Of a stretch of 64,000 nt of DNA, positions 8,337 to 18,042 are shown piece by piece. A program made the translations under genes and the position numbers. Position 1 is the stretch's first letter; each line of letters starts with the position of its first letter. Below the pieces are notes generated by a model. The model was not told where the DNA came from. It saw only the letters and a list, made by a program, of their open reading frames with translations, and did no database searches. Source of the stretch: Roseburia intestinalis L1-82. GTDB taxonomy: Bacteria > Bacillota > Clostridia > Lachnospirales > Lachnospiraceae. The DNA is taken from the NCBI RefSeq assembly GCF_900537995.1, contig NZ_LR027880.1, positions 1,806,001 through 1,870,000 on the forward strand, written 5' to 3'.

Positions 8337-9244
8337 CGGTTGTGGAAAAGAGATTTTGTATCGTTCTTCTGATCAATACGGCTGTTGCTGTTTTATATGT
8401 GATAGGAAACAGCAGGATCAGGCAGAAAGAAAAAAATACAGATATTCTGATGAAGGGGATCGTGATGTTTCTCTGCCCGGTAGTGGGACCGTTGTTTTTT
8501 TTGGCGGGACTGGTGTTTAACAAGGTTTTTTTCCGGCAGAACGTGGATCTTGAGGATGTTATTTTCAGCAAGGAGCGTGTAAAGACACATCTTCGGGCAG
8601 ATGAGGAAAGGGAAGGAAATTTAGTACCGATTGAGGAGGCACTTGCGATCAGCGACAAAGACAGTTTAAGAACGCTGGTCATGAATGTGGTCCGTGGGGA
8701 TGTACAGAATTCTCTGGCATCCATCTCGCTTGCGTTAAACAGTGAGGACACGGAAACATCACATTATGCCGCTACAGTATTAAGGGATGCATTGAATGAT
8801 TTCAGAAAGCGTGCACAGGAACTTTACCTTCAGATGAAACAGGAGGGAGTTGATGCGGCAGAAGCAGCCTGTATCCTGATTGAGTATATGCATGGGGTAT
8901 TGATCCAGGAGGTGTTTCATGAAAAGGAACAGCAGACCTACATCGATATGATGGAGGAGGCATGTAATTTTCTGGATGAAAAATACCAGGAGAAACTGCA
9001 GGCTTCCTATATTGAGGGACTTTGCGTTCTGCTTCTTAAGATAAAGGATTTTAAGCGCATGAAATATTGGTGCGATAAGAGCAGGGAACTCTATCCGGCA
9101 GAATTATCTACCTATACCTGTTATTTAAAACTTTATTTTACAGAGGGAAACAAAAAACATTTTTTTGATGAATTGGAAAAATTAAAAAATTCAGATATTG
9201 TGATCGACAGGGAAACATTGGAATTAATTCGTATTTTTAGCTAA
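8333..9244 (+). CDS. pelE: PelE-like membrane protein with TPR-like helices
   Basis: The 303-residue product has two N-terminal membrane segments (about residues 8-24 and 41-63) followed by a long helical cytosolic part rich in paired helices, ending in a TPR-like array (YIEGLCVLLLKIKDFKRM, then SRELYPAELSTYTCYLKLYF). This matches PelE, which in Pel systems joins PelD and the glycosyltransferase PelF at the membrane. Sequence similarity to proteobacterial PelE is not visible by eye; the call depends on topology and position. The ATG overlaps the pelD-like stop (ATGA), which implies translational coupling. The next gene begins 14 nt later behind a strong AGGAGG. Confidence 0.7.
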   Translation: MTVVEKRFCIVLLINTAVAVLYVIGNSRIRQKEKNTDILMKGIVMFLCPVVGPLFFLAGLVFNKVFFRQNVDLEDVIFSKERVKTHLRADEEREGNLVPIEEALAISDKDSLRTLVMNVVRGDVQNSLASISLALNSEDTETSHYAATVLRDALNDFRKRAQELYLQMKQEGVDAAEAACILIEYMHGVLIQEVFHEKEQQTYIDMMEEACNFLDEKYQEKLQASYIEGLCVLLLKIKDFKRMKYWCDKSRELYPAELSTYTCYLKLYFTEGNKKHFFDELEKLKNSDIVIDRETLELIRIFS

Positions 9245-9258
9245 AGGAGGTGATGGCA

Positions 9259-11661
9259 GTGTCGATGAAAGTCCTGACTGTGTTACAGTTTATCAGCATT
9301 TTCACAATTTATACGGGACTTTTTATCGCAGTTCCGGCACTGCTTCTGCACCGCAGGTTAAAAGATGAAATATTTAGTGTACGGTTTTTCTTTTATATCG
9401 TATTAGGTCATTTCTATCTGATCAATCTGGTATTATTTCTTCAGCTGCTTCATATTTCAGGCAGATTTACGCTGATTTTGGGCAGTGCACTTCCAGTCGT
9501 TATATCCTTGGTACATACGAAAAGAGTTTCACCTAAAAAAATCGGACATATCATAGGAAACAGAACATCCCATGTGATCCGGGAGACGCTTGGCATTAAA
9601 TTACTTCTTCTGGAGATTGTACAGTGGATTGGCAGAAAAATTAAGAAACTGTGTGGCAGAATGTGTGGGCTGATCATCAGGCATTTTGCAGATGGAGTGC
9701 TGTTTGTTGTATTTACTGCAACGGTTCTGGTAATGTATGGAACCAATATGATAAATACATACGGTTATTGTGCATCCGATATACCGGTACACAATTACTG
9801 GATCAATGCGATGGGGCAGAATGATGTGTTTGTAGCTGGAATTTATCCATTTGGATTCCACTGCGTAATTTATTATATCCATACGGTAACAGGGATTGAA
9901 ACGTATGTGCTGCTCCGGCTTTTTTATGTGGTGCAGGTCTTATATATCCATTATGCACTTCTGGCATTTTTGAAAGCGTGCTGCAGGACATCGTATTGCG
10001 CATGGGGAGCTGTATTTGTCTATGTACTTGCTGCATTTTTTAACAGGAATACTTACTCGCGTTATTACAGTTCGCTGCCTCAGGAATTTGGCATGATATT
10101 TATCCTGCCCGGCATTTATTTTATGTATGCCTTTTTAAAACAGCGGAAGATAGAAGTGAATCAATGCAACAAGGAAAGAAATGCTGCCGGATTAAAAACC
10201 TGGAAATGCAAAAGTACCCGTTATCTTATGGGATTTATTGCAGGATTTGGACTTACGCTGATCGTACATTTTTATGATACTATGGTAGCAGGGTTGTTTT
10301 GTATCGGTATTGCAGGAGGATACCTGTTGCGTATTTTCAAAAAGGAGTATTTTTTCAGGGTTCTTGCGACTGGTCTTTTAAGTATCTTCTTGGCAGTGCT
10401 TCCGATGGGAATTGCCTTTTTACAGGGTACGCCTTTACAGGGATCGCTGGGCTGGGGACTCAATGTAATTAATGGCAGCAATAATACGGGTGCTGAGGAG
10501 GAAGATGAAGCAGATATCCCTGGCAGTGAAAAGGAAGAAATAAATACAAATACACAGAGTGTGACGGATCAGAGCATGACGGAAAGTACGGATACTGCCG
10601 GGAGCATAACGGATCAGACAATGTCAGAAAATGGTGTGGAAAATGCACAGATGACAGAAGGGACGCAGGTAAAAACAACAAGGTTTGGTATGCTGGTGGA
10701 AAAGATACGTTTCCGGATTACGGATATTACCCAAAACGGATTGGATTATCTGTGGACAGGAGTGCACAATGTTGTAATGCTTCAGGCAAGCGTGCCATGG
10801 ATGTTGTTTATTTTTGGGTGCGAGGGATTCTGCCTGATCGGTGGACTATTGTTTACGCTCATTGGAAAACATGATTATGGATCAATGCTGATGTCCGCAG
10901 GATTTGGTCTGCTGCTTTTGATGATGTTTCTTTCTGCATGGCGTTTTGGACTGCCACATATCATGGATGCAAGCCGGTGCAGTATCTACGTCGCTTATAT
11001 GATACCGGTAGCGATAGGACTTGGAATGGACGGTATGGTAACATTGGTCTTTGGATTTTTTAAGCGGAATATCTGGATGAATCTTGTTTCACTGATGACG
11101 TCAGCGGCACTTGCTGCGACACTTGTCAATGGAAATCAGATCCGTACGCCGTCAATATTGACGGCACTGCAGTCGAATGCGGCGATTACCTGTCTGGCAA
11201 ATATAAAGCGGGAGAACGAAAAGTATAAATATACAATCTGTTCTGCGAATGATGAACTGCGAATGATGGAAGATTATGCACGTCATGAGGAAACAATTAC
11301 ATTTTTACGGAGTATGGAAGGAGATGCGGTCAATGGAAATCTGACGCTGCCGACAGACCGCGTATATTTCTTTATTGAGAAGATACCACTTGATTATACC
11401 GTGGCATATGAGGGAAGCGGACAGCTCATTTCAGAAGAAGGAGCAAAAAAACCGCTGCCAACAGCAGGAGATATTTCGGTTTATGAAGGTGAAAACCGAT
11501 GGATCGTAATGTCAAGAATGTATTACTGGGCACAGGCATTTATGGAACTGTATGGAAAAGAAATACAGGTGTATTATGAAACAGATGATTTTATCTGCTA
11601 TGTGGTAGAACAGAATACCTACAGTTTATATGATTTTTCAATCGATTATGGATATAATTGA
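9259..11661 (+). CDS. Large polytopic membrane protein in the pel cluster
   Basis: An 800-residue protein with roughly a dozen hydrophobic segments. I cannot assign a named family with certainty. The extracytoplasmic stretch SDIPVHNYWINAMGQ (around residue 170) and the overall topology resemble GT-C-type membrane glycosyltransferases. An acidic Thr/Ser/Glu-rich loop (about residues 410-475) separates two membrane blocks, and the last 170 residues form a soluble domain. The GTG at 9259 is preferred because AAAGGAGG ends at 9250, giving 8 nt spacing; the ATG at 9253 lies too close. It sits between the PelE-like and PelA-like genes, so a role in synthesis or translocation of the polymer is likely. 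Confidence 0.65.
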   Translation: MSMKVLTVLQFISIFTIYTGLFIAVPALLLHRRLKDEIFSVRFFFYIVLGHFYLINLVLFLQLLHISGRFTLILGSALPVVISLVHTKRVSPKKIGHIIGNRTSHVIRETLGIKLLLLEIVQWIGRKIKKLCGRMCGLIIRHFADGVLFVVFTATVLVMYGTNMINTYGYCASDIPVHNYWINAMGQNDVFVAGIYPFGFHCVIYYIHTVTGIETYVLLRLFYVVQVLYIHYALLAFLKACCRTSYCAWGAVFVYVLAAFFNRNTYSRYYSSLPQEFGMIFILPGIYFMYAFLKQRKIEVNQCNKERNAAGLKTWKCKSTRYLMGFIAGFGLTLIVHFYDTMVAGLFCIGIAGGYLLRIFKKEYFFRVLATGLLSIFLAVLPMGIAFLQGTPLQGSLGWGLNVINGSNNTGAEEEDEADIPGSEKEEINTNTQSVTDQSMTESTDTAGSITDQTMSENGVENAQMTEGTQVKTTRFGMLVEKIRFRITDITQNGLDYLWTGVHNVVMLQASVPWMLFIFGCEGFCLIGGLLFTLIGKHDYGSMLMSAGFGLLLLMMFLSAWRFGLPHIMDASRCSIYVAYMIPVAIGLGMDGMVTLVFGFFKRNIWMNLVSLMTSAALAATLVNGNQIRTPSILTALQSNAAITCLANIKRENEKYKYTICSANDELRMMEDYARHEETITFLRSMEGDAVNGNLTLPTDRVYFFIEKIPLDYTVAYEGSGQLISEEGAKKPLPTAGDISVYEGENRWIVMSRMYYWAQAFMELYGKEIQVYYETDDFICYVVEQNTYSLYDFSIDYGYN

Positions 11662-11711
11662 CGGAAAAAATAATGGCTGCAGGATGAGATGGATTTGGAA
11701 AGGAAAATGTG

Positions 11712-13529
11712 ATGGTATCCCGAAGAAATTTTGCTGCAATCACGATCATGTTAATGATTTTACTGTTTATGTTTCAATTTACGGGTGTGATGAAGGATAA
11801 ATTAAGTAAATATGGGATCAATGAATACAAGGAAAGTGCCACAACGGAACTGACAAAACAGAATATGTATCTGGCATCCGGGCAGAATATACAGAAAACA
11901 GCAGGTGTGCTGTATATTGGAAACAGTGAGGCAGTAAAGAATACCGTAAAATGGTGGTGTACATATAGCAAACGTGAATTTCAGACAGCGGACTCTTTTG
12001 ATGGTATCGTGTCGGAAGACAGCAGGCTGCCGGATATTTGGGTTTTAGATGGAACCTGTCTGAATACCAGGGATAATATAAAGGCGGTCAGTGATGCAGC
12101 CGAAAAGGGAGTAAATGTTATAGTTTCAGGACTGCCGGATGCAGAGGAAATTGAGAAGAACGACCGTTTGAGAAAGCTGCTTGGAATCCGATATGTGGAA
12201 CAGAATGAAGTGACACTTGACGGCATACACTTATTTGAAGGATTTCTGCTCGGCGGGGAAGTGATCTATCAGGCAAAAGATGAGGAAGAAGAGAAAAATA
12301 AGGATATGGATCTTAAAATTCCATGGTATGTGACGGGGGAGGGCACAAAAAGTTATATGGTCGGAATACTCTCAGATGTTCGGCCGGACAGCGGAAGACA
12401 GCCTGCCATTATATGGAGAAACGGACTGGAAAATGCCTGTGTGTTTTGCATTAATGGAAATTATTTAAAGGATAATTCCGGTATTGGCATTCTGGATGCA
12501 ATGATGGCAGAATCGTATTCGTTTGAGATTTATCCGGTGATCAATGCACAGAATCTTGTGATTGCAAATTATCCTGGATTTGCGTCGGAAAATGAAGATA
12601 AAATGGAAAAAATATACAGTCAGTCACAAAAGGCATTATTTCGAGAAATCATCTGGCCGTCGCTGGTCGCAATTGAACGAAAGATCGATGCAAAACTGAC
12701 CTGTATGATGACACCGCAGTTTGATTATGGAGATGAAAATGAGCCACGGGAGGGAGAAGTGGCATATTATCTGAAATTATTGAAAGAAGAATACGGGGAG
12801 GCAGGACTTTCATCCGGCAATGTATCTGGAACCGGGCTGTCGGAAAAAATGGAGAAAGACGAAACGTTTTGGAAAAAAGAGGCACCAGATTATTGTTTTC
12901 AGTCATTATACCTGCAAAATGAAGACGAACTGGGGGATGCTTTGGAATGCGAGGAACTTGATGGAATAAGGACGATTGTAACCAGGGAATCACAGACCAG
13001 CGACGAACCGATCGTTTCCTTTGCAGGGGAAGAGGTGACACTGCAGCGTGCTACCGGAGATGGTGTGAATCATACATTTATGGATGATTTCAGACAGAGA
13101 TGTATCCAGACCGCATTGGGGTATTCGAATACGGTATGGGATCTGCTTGCAGCAGCATATCCGGAGAAAAAGGATGATGCGTGGGAGATCCTTTCGAAGG
13201 AAGCAGCGTCTAATATCTGTACTTATCAGAAACCGTTTACGGCATTTGATGAGACAACGATCTCAAAGAGCGATCAGAGGATAAGGAGATTTCTGGCACT
13301 TTCTTATTCAGCAGAATCTGAAGATAATATGATTTCCCTGCATGTTGACGGATTAGAAGAGGAAGCGTGGTTTTTACTGCATACGGGAACACGCGAAGCA
13401 GAGGATATACAGGGAGGAAGTTTTTCTGTAGTGGAGGATGGTGTTTACCTGATCTGTGCAGAAGAGGATGAGGTAAAAATCCGGTTGAGTGAGGAAGAAG
13501 AAAAGCAATTGTTTTATTACGAGGATTGA
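11712..13529 (+). CDS. DUF2194-type, PelA-like extracytoplasmic protein
   Basis: The 605-residue product has one N-terminal membrane anchor (about residues 7-25), so the bulk is outside. The first domain (about 60-270; VLYIGNSE, PDIWVLDG, GVNVIVSGLP) resembles a glutamine-amidotransferase/ThuA-like fold. A following segment (IDAKLTCMMTPQFDYGDENEP, about residues 317-337) is reminiscent of the metal-binding region of polysaccharide-deacetylase-like barrels. Gram-positive Pel loci carry a PelA deacetylase, and DUF2194 proteins occupy this slot, hence the call; deacetylase activity is inferred, not shown. The ATG at 11712 follows AGGA. The stop overlaps the upstream region of pelF. Confidence 0.62.
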   Translation: MVSRRNFAAITIMLMILLFMFQFTGVMKDKLSKYGINEYKESATTELTKQNMYLASGQNIQKTAGVLYIGNSEAVKNTVKWWCTYSKREFQTADSFDGIVSEDSRLPDIWVLDGTCLNTRDNIKAVSDAAEKGVNVIVSGLPDAEEIEKNDRLRKLLGIRYVEQNEVTLDGIHLFEGFLLGGEVIYQAKDEEEEKNKDMDLKIPWYVTGEGTKSYMVGILSDVRPDSGRQPAIIWRNGLENACVFCINGNYLKDNSGIGILDAMMAESYSFEIYPVINAQNLVIANYPGFASENEDKMEKIYSQSQKALFREIIWPSLVAIERKIDAKLTCMMTPQFDYGDENEPREGEVAYYLKLLKEEYGEAGLSSGNVSGTGLSEKMEKDETFWKKEAPDYCFQSLYLQNEDELGDALECEELDGIRTIVTRESQTSDEPIVSFAGEEVTLQRATGDGVNHTFMDDFRQRCIQTALGYSNTVWDLLAAAYPEKKDDAWEILSKEAASNICTYQKPFTAFDETTISKSDQRIRRFLALSYSAESEDNMISLHVDGLEEEAWFLLHTGTREAEDIQGGSFSVVEDGVYLICAEEDEVKIRLSEEEEKQLFYYED

Positions 13530-13531
13530 AA

Positions 13532-14974
13532 ATGAAAGTATGTATTGTAGCAGAGGGATGTTATCCTTATGTGGTGGGCGGTGTTTCCAGTTGGATCAAC
13601 AGTATGATAAAAGCTTTTCCCGACATAGAATTCGTGGTGCTTGCGATTGTAGCAAACCGTTCATACAGAGGAAAATTTGTTTATGAACTGCCGGAAAATG
13701 TGTCGGAAGTTTATGAGCTTTATCTGGAAGATTATGACTGGGTAGAGCAGGAAAAAAATAAAAAACTGCATCTGCGTCAGAATGAATATGAGGCACTGCG
13801 GTCATTACTTTTAAACCGGAATGTTGAGTGGGATACGTTGTTTACGTTGTTTGAAAAGAAAAATTTTTCATTGAACGCGCTTTTGATGGGAGAAGATTTT
13901 TTAAATGCTGTGCGGGAATGTTATCAGCTCAGATATCCACAGGTTGTTTTTTCTGATTTCCTCTGGACCATGCGTTCCATTTATCTGCCACTGTTTCTGA
14001 CCTTGAAAATGGAACTGCCCGAGGCGGATCTTTATCACTGTGTTGCGACCGGATATGCGGGAGTGATCGGAAGCATGGCAAAAAAAAGATATGGATGCGG
14101 ACTAATGGTTTCGGAGCATGGAATTTATACCAGGGAGCGGGAGGAGGAGCTGATCCGTGCAAAGTGGGTAGGCGGTATCTATAAAAATATCTGGATCGAA
14201 CAGTTTAAAAAAATGTCCCTGCTCGCATACCGGTATGCAGATCAGGTAACCTGTCTTTACAAGCATGCCATGGAACTTCAGATCGAACTCGGATGTCCGG
14301 CAGAAAAAATAAAGATCACACCGAACGGTATTGATGATCAGAGATTTGTCAGATGTCTTGAAGAAGAGAGAAAAGAAGATGACACCATCAATATCGGAGC
14401 GGTGTTAAGAATTGCGCCGATCAAGGATGTCAAAACGATGATAAGAGCCTTTGCTTATGCCAAGAAAGAGGCACCAAAACTCGCATTGTGGATCATGGGA
14501 CCATCCGATGAGGAAAAAGAATATGCCAAAGAATGTTTTGAACTGGTGGATCTTCTTGGCGTGGAGGATGTGATCTTTACCGGAAAAGTCGATGTGACAG
14601 AATATCTTGGGAAGATGGATATGACCATACTCACAAGCATCAGTGAGGGACAGCCACTGACGATCTTAGAGAGTTTTGCGGCAAAAAAACCGGTGATTGC
14701 AACGGATGTAGGCAACTGCAGGGGGCTGATCTACGGGGAAGGCGATTCATTTGGGGAAGCCGGGATCATTACACATATCATGAATGTGGAGGAGATTGCG
14801 GCAGCGATGGTAGATCTGGCATGCCACAGAGAAAAGAGGATTGGCATGGGAAAAAACGGATACCGGAGACTAAAGAGCCGGTATCTTGTGGAGGATATGA
14901 AAGAAACATACCGGCAGATTTACCGGCAATTTGAGGATGAAGGCAGAGTGCAGGGAAAGAAAGGGGATGTGTGA
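13532..14974 (+). CDS. pelF: Pel polysaccharide glycosyltransferase PelF (GT4)
   Basis: This is the cytosolic polymerising glycosyltransferase of the Pel system. The 480-residue protein opens MKVCIVAEGCYPYVVGGVSSWIN, the PelF signature (EGTWPYVRGGVSSWIN in Pseudomonas). Mid-protein VSEHGIYTREREEEL and ITPNGID follow family patterns. The C-terminal Rossmann domain has the GT-B EX7E motif EGQPLTILE followed by AAKKPVIATDVGNCRGL. UDP-GalNAc/GlcNAc is the donor in characterised systems; the donor here is inferred. ATG 13532 is chosen over an upstream TTG because GAGG lies 6-7 nt before it. The gene is directly followed by pelG, the strongest marker of a Pel locus. Confidence 0.92.
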   Translation: MKVCIVAEGCYPYVVGGVSSWINSMIKAFPDIEFVVLAIVANRSYRGKFVYELPENVSEVYELYLEDYDWVEQEKNKKLHLRQNEYEALRSLLLNRNVEWDTLFTLFEKKNFSLNALLMGEDFLNAVRECYQLRYPQVVFSDFLWTMRSIYLPLFLTLKMELPEADLYHCVATGYAGVIGSMAKKRYGCGLMVSEHGIYTREREEELIRAKWVGGIYKNIWIEQFKKMSLLAYRYADQVTCLYKHAMELQIELGCPAEKIKITPNGIDDQRFVRCLEEERKEDDTINIGAVLRIAPIKDVKTMIRAFAYAKKEAPKLALWIMGPSDEEKEYAKECFELVDLLGVEDVIFTGKVDVTEYLGKMDMTILTSISEGQPLTILESFAAKKPVIATDVGNCRGLIYGEGDSFGEAGIITHIMNVEEIAAAMVDLACHREKRIGMGKNGYRRLKSRYLVEDMKETYRQIYRQFEDEGRVQGKKGDV

Positions 14975-14977
14975 TCT

Positions 14978-16432
14978 ATGGCAGGAATAGGCGTAAAACT
15001 TCAGAAAATTTATGACAGGCGCACGATCCTTGCAAATCTGGCAGGATTCGGTTACAGTACCATGGTCACGATCGCACCCATGTTTGTCGTGATCGGAAAT
15101 GTGATGTTAATGAGCCATTTTCTTGGATACGAGACAGTAGGGTATGCGAGAAGAGGATTATTTTCAGGCACGGTACTTTATATTTTTATATTTTCCCTGC
15201 TGGTTGCGGCACCGTTTAATGCTGTATTATCGAGATATATGTCCGATATTATTTATGAGGAAAAGTACGAAGATATCCTGCCATGTTATGATGTCGGATT
15301 ATTTTTAAATATTTGTTTCGGGTGTCTGTTTGCAATCCCGTTCTGTGTCAGAGAGTATCTGAAGGGGCAGGTGGATCTGGTGTTTGTGTTTACCGGGTTT
15401 TGCGGCTTTATATCGCTTCTTCTGGTATTTTATTCCATGCTGTATCTGTCGATCTGCAAGGACTATCAGAAAATATCATTATTTTTCCTGATGGGTATGG
15501 CAGCGGCATTTGGGCTTGCGTGGCTGCTCGTGAAAGTGTTTCACAGGGACATCATATACAGCATGCTTCTTTCACTTACGATCGGATTTTTCCTGACGGC
15601 GGCGATATCAGCGGCAACGATTAAGAGTTATTTTAAAAGGAACAGCCGCCAGTACCGCAAGGTGCTTCATTATTTCAAAATTTACTGGCACCTTATTGCG
15701 ACAAACCTATTGTATACGTTAGGATTGTATATACATAATTTTATATTCTGGACGACGGACTTAAAGATGACGGTGGCACATACGTTTGTCTATGCGCCTG
15801 CATATGATATGGCGACCTGTCTGGCAATGTTTACGAATCTTTCGTCGACCATCATTTTTATCAGCCGCGTGGAAATGCATTTTCATGAGAGGTACAAGGC
15901 ATATTCGGAGGCTGTTATCGGTGGCAGATGGGAAGATATCAATAATGCAAAAAACAGAATGTTCCGCCAGCTTGCATCTGAACTTATGAATCTTGTGAGA
16001 ATCCAGTTTATTGTCTCGGTCGTGCTTTATCTGCTCTGTGTGATATTTTTGCCGGGAATGGGCTTTTCAGGACTTGTGATGCAGATTTATCCGTGTCTTG
16101 CAGCCGGTTACTTTATTCTTTTTTTGCTGTATGCGGAACTGATTTTTCTGTATTATTTTAATGATATGACAGGAGCACTTTTAACGGCGGTCTGCTTTTG
16201 TCTGGGTACGTTTTTTGGAACGCTGTTTTCAAAACAGCTTCCTGATATCTGGTATGGTGCAGGACTTGTCATGGGAAGTTTCCTTGGCTTTACCGTCGGA
16301 TATTTCAGGCTTCGCTGGGTGGAACGCCATATGGATGTACATATTTTCTGCCAGGGTGAATTGTTTAAGATAAAGCGGGGAAGAAAACCTTCCGCAAAAA
16401 GTTATGACAGAAAAGAGGGGATAAAAGCATGA
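14978..16432 (+). CDS. pelG: Pel polysaccharide transporter PelG
   Basis: The 484-residue polytopic protein has about 12 membrane helices and begins MAGIGVKLQKI, matching the PelG start (MAGIGFEL in Pseudomonas). PelG is a MOP-superfamily carrier that moves the growing Pel chain across the cytoplasmic membrane together with PelF, PelD and PelE. Length and topology are normal for the family. The start ATG 14978 lies 3 nt after the pelF stop with AAGGGG upstream. The stop overlaps the next start as ATGA (16429-16432). The adjacent PelF-PelG pair makes the Pel assignment of this locus secure. Confidence 0.92.
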   Translation: MAGIGVKLQKIYDRRTILANLAGFGYSTMVTIAPMFVVIGNVMLMSHFLGYETVGYARRGLFSGTVLYIFIFSLLVAAPFNAVLSRYMSDIIYEEKYEDILPCYDVGLFLNICFGCLFAIPFCVREYLKGQVDLVFVFTGFCGFISLLLVFYSMLYLSICKDYQKISLFFLMGMAAAFGLAWLLVKVFHRDIIYSMLLSLTIGFFLTAAISAATIKSYFKRNSRQYRKVLHYFKIYWHLIATNLLYTLGLYIHNFIFWTTDLKMTVAHTFVYAPAYDMATCLAMFTNLSSTIIFISRVEMHFHERYKAYSEAVIGGRWEDINNAKNRMFRQLASELMNLVRIQFIVSVVLYLLCVIFLPGMGFSGLVMQIYPCLAAGYFILFLLYAELIFLYYFNDMTGALLTAVCFCLGTFFGTLFSKQLPDIWYGAGLVMGSFLGFTVGYFRLRWVERHMDVHIFCQGELFKIKRGRKPSAKSYDRKEGIKA

Positions 16433-16812
16433 TATTGAAAATGATGTTGATTGTTGTTGGAATTTTTCTGCTCATTTTGGATCTTTTTATGTATGCAAGG
16501 CAGAAACTGACGGATGGGATCGGACTTGGCTGGGCGATTGTTTCTGCGACATTTCTTGTATCTGGCATTGCGGTAAGTACGGATGCAGCCACATACCTGT
16601 GGAATGGAGCAAAAAGTGTGGTACTGTTTGCATTTGCTGTGTTTGTTGTTATAATCCTGTTTTTATTTAAAATCAGTATGGCAGTGTCTGTTGTGGTGGT
16701 AAAAAACCAGGAACTGGCGATGCAGGTATCACTGCTCAATCAGGAAAATGAAAGAATATTGCAGGAACTGAAGGGGCTTGTGGATGAAAAAGAAAATATT
16801 GTTCGTGATTAA
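16429..16812 (+). CDS. Small membrane protein, DUF2304-like
   Basis: A 127-residue protein with three hydrophobic segments (about residues 4-19, 35-60 and 65-88) and a C-terminal coiled-coil tail (VVKNQELAMQVSLLNQENERILQELKGL). This is the layout of DUF2304 proteins, which are commonly encoded beside GT2 polyprenol-phosphate glycosyltransferases in polysaccharide loci. Their function is not established. It is translationally coupled to pelG and overlaps the next glycosyltransferase by 29 nt. A GT2 of the polyprenol-phosphate type follows two genes later, in line with the usual partnership. Confidence 0.7.
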   Translation: MILKMMLIVVGIFLLILDLFMYARQKLTDGIGLGWAIVSATFLVSGIAVSTDAATYLWNGAKSVVLFAFAVFVVIILFLFKISMAVSVVVVKNQELAMQVSLLNQENERILQELKGLVDEKENIVRD

Positions 16813-18007
16813 TACATTAGGCGGAGCCGGTGCGGAGATGGCACTTTTAGAACTGCTTGAAAAACTGGAAAAGGAAAATGAAAAGACAAAAGATGTGCAG
16901 TATGAGATCTCTCTTTATGTTCTGATGGGGCAGGGGGAACTGGTGAAAAAACTGCCCAAAGAGGTCCTGCTGAAAAATAAATCTTATCAGCCTCTGTCGG
17001 TTTTGCAGAAAGAGGGAAGATATTTTATGTATAGGACGATTTTAAAGACCATGTTCGTCCGGGGTACCGTATTCTGTCTGCTGCCATATCTTTTGTCATC
17101 ACTTGCGGATATGTTAAAACGGCGGAAGGTGCTGCCGGATAAGCTGCTCTGGCGTGTGCTCTCCGATGGAGGAGAACGTTTTGCGGAAGAATATGATCTT
17201 GCAGTTGCCTATTTAGAGGGTGGATCTGCATATTACGTTGCAGATCATGTCCGTGCAAAGAAAAAGGCGGCATTCATACATATTGATTACACAAAGGCAG
17301 GCTATACCAGAAAGTTAGACCGTGACTGCTATCTGAAATACGACGCCATTTTCCCAATCGGGGAGGATGTAAAGCAGCAGTTTTTAAAAGTCTACCCGGA
17401 ATGTGCCGGCCGGACAAAGGTTTTTCATAATATTATCGATACAGAGAAAATAAAAACAAAAGCATCGCTGCCCGGCGGATTTTCTGATGATTTTGATGGC
17501 ATCAGGCTTCTTACAGTCGGCCGGCTGACGGAACAGAAATCTTACCCGACAGCAATCAGGGCGATGAAAAAAATCAAGGAGAAACATAAAAATGTCCGCT
17601 GGTATGTTCTCGGAGAAGGACCGGAACGAAAGAGACTCGAACATCTGATCGATTCTTTGGGATTACAGGAGGATTTTATTCTGTCAGGTTCTGTGGAAAA
17701 TCCGTATCCGTATTACAAAAGTGCAGATATCTATGTACATGCGACCGGATTTGAAGGAAAAAGTATTGCAATACAGGAGGCACAGACGCTTGGACTTCCA
17801 ATCATTGCATCGGAGAGTAACCGGGAACAGATCGAAAATGGCGTGGATGGTATTTTATGCAGATTAGAACCGGAAGCGGTTAGTGAAGCTGTATGCAGGA
17901 TGATGGAAGATGAGAAACTGAGAAACCGGTATCGGGAGGCATCTCTTAAGAAAAATGTTGTCTATGAGAAAGATATGGAGCTGCTTACCGGTTTACTGTT
18001 TCGCTGA
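16784..18007 (+). CDS. GT4-family glycosyltransferase
   Basis: The 407-residue protein is a GT-B fold retaining glycosyltransferase. It starts KKKILFVINTLGGAGAEMALLELLEKL, the classic N-terminal strand and glycine loop. It contains VFHNIIDTEKIK, LLTVGRLTEQKSYPTAI and ENPYPYYKSADIYVHATGFEGKSIAIQEAQTLGLPIIA, with the EX7E motif EGKSIAIQE. It probably adds sugar to a lipid-linked acceptor at the cytosolic face. ATG 16784 is used because AAGGGG lies 7 nt upstream; the TTG at 16778 is less likely. The donor and acceptor cannot be read from sequence. It overlaps the DUF2304-like gene and is not a standard Pel component. Confidence 0.88.
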   Translation: MKKKILFVINTLGGAGAEMALLELLEKLEKENEKTKDVQYEISLYVLMGQGELVKKLPKEVLLKNKSYQPLSVLQKEGRYFMYRTILKTMFVRGTVFCLLPYLLSSLADMLKRRKVLPDKLLWRVLSDGGERFAEEYDLAVAYLEGGSAYYVADHVRAKKKAAFIHIDYTKAGYTRKLDRDCYLKYDAIFPIGEDVKQQFLKVYPECAGRTKVFHNIIDTEKIKTKASLPGGFSDDFDGIRLLTVGRLTEQKSYPTAIRAMKKIKEKHKNVRWYVLGEGPERKRLEHLIDSLGLQEDFILSGSVENPYPYYKSADIYVHATGFEGKSIAIQEAQTLGLPIIASESNREQIENGVDGILCRLEPEAVSEAVCRMMEDEKLRNRYREASLKKNVVYEKDMELLTGLLFR

Positions 18008-18042
18008 CAGAAAAAATACATACAGCAAAAAAGAGGAGTGGG

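Noticed and set aside
8188..8751. Minus-strand frame of 187 codons over pelD/pelE
   Set aside because: Antisense to two coupled genes; low-complexity translation without domain pattern.
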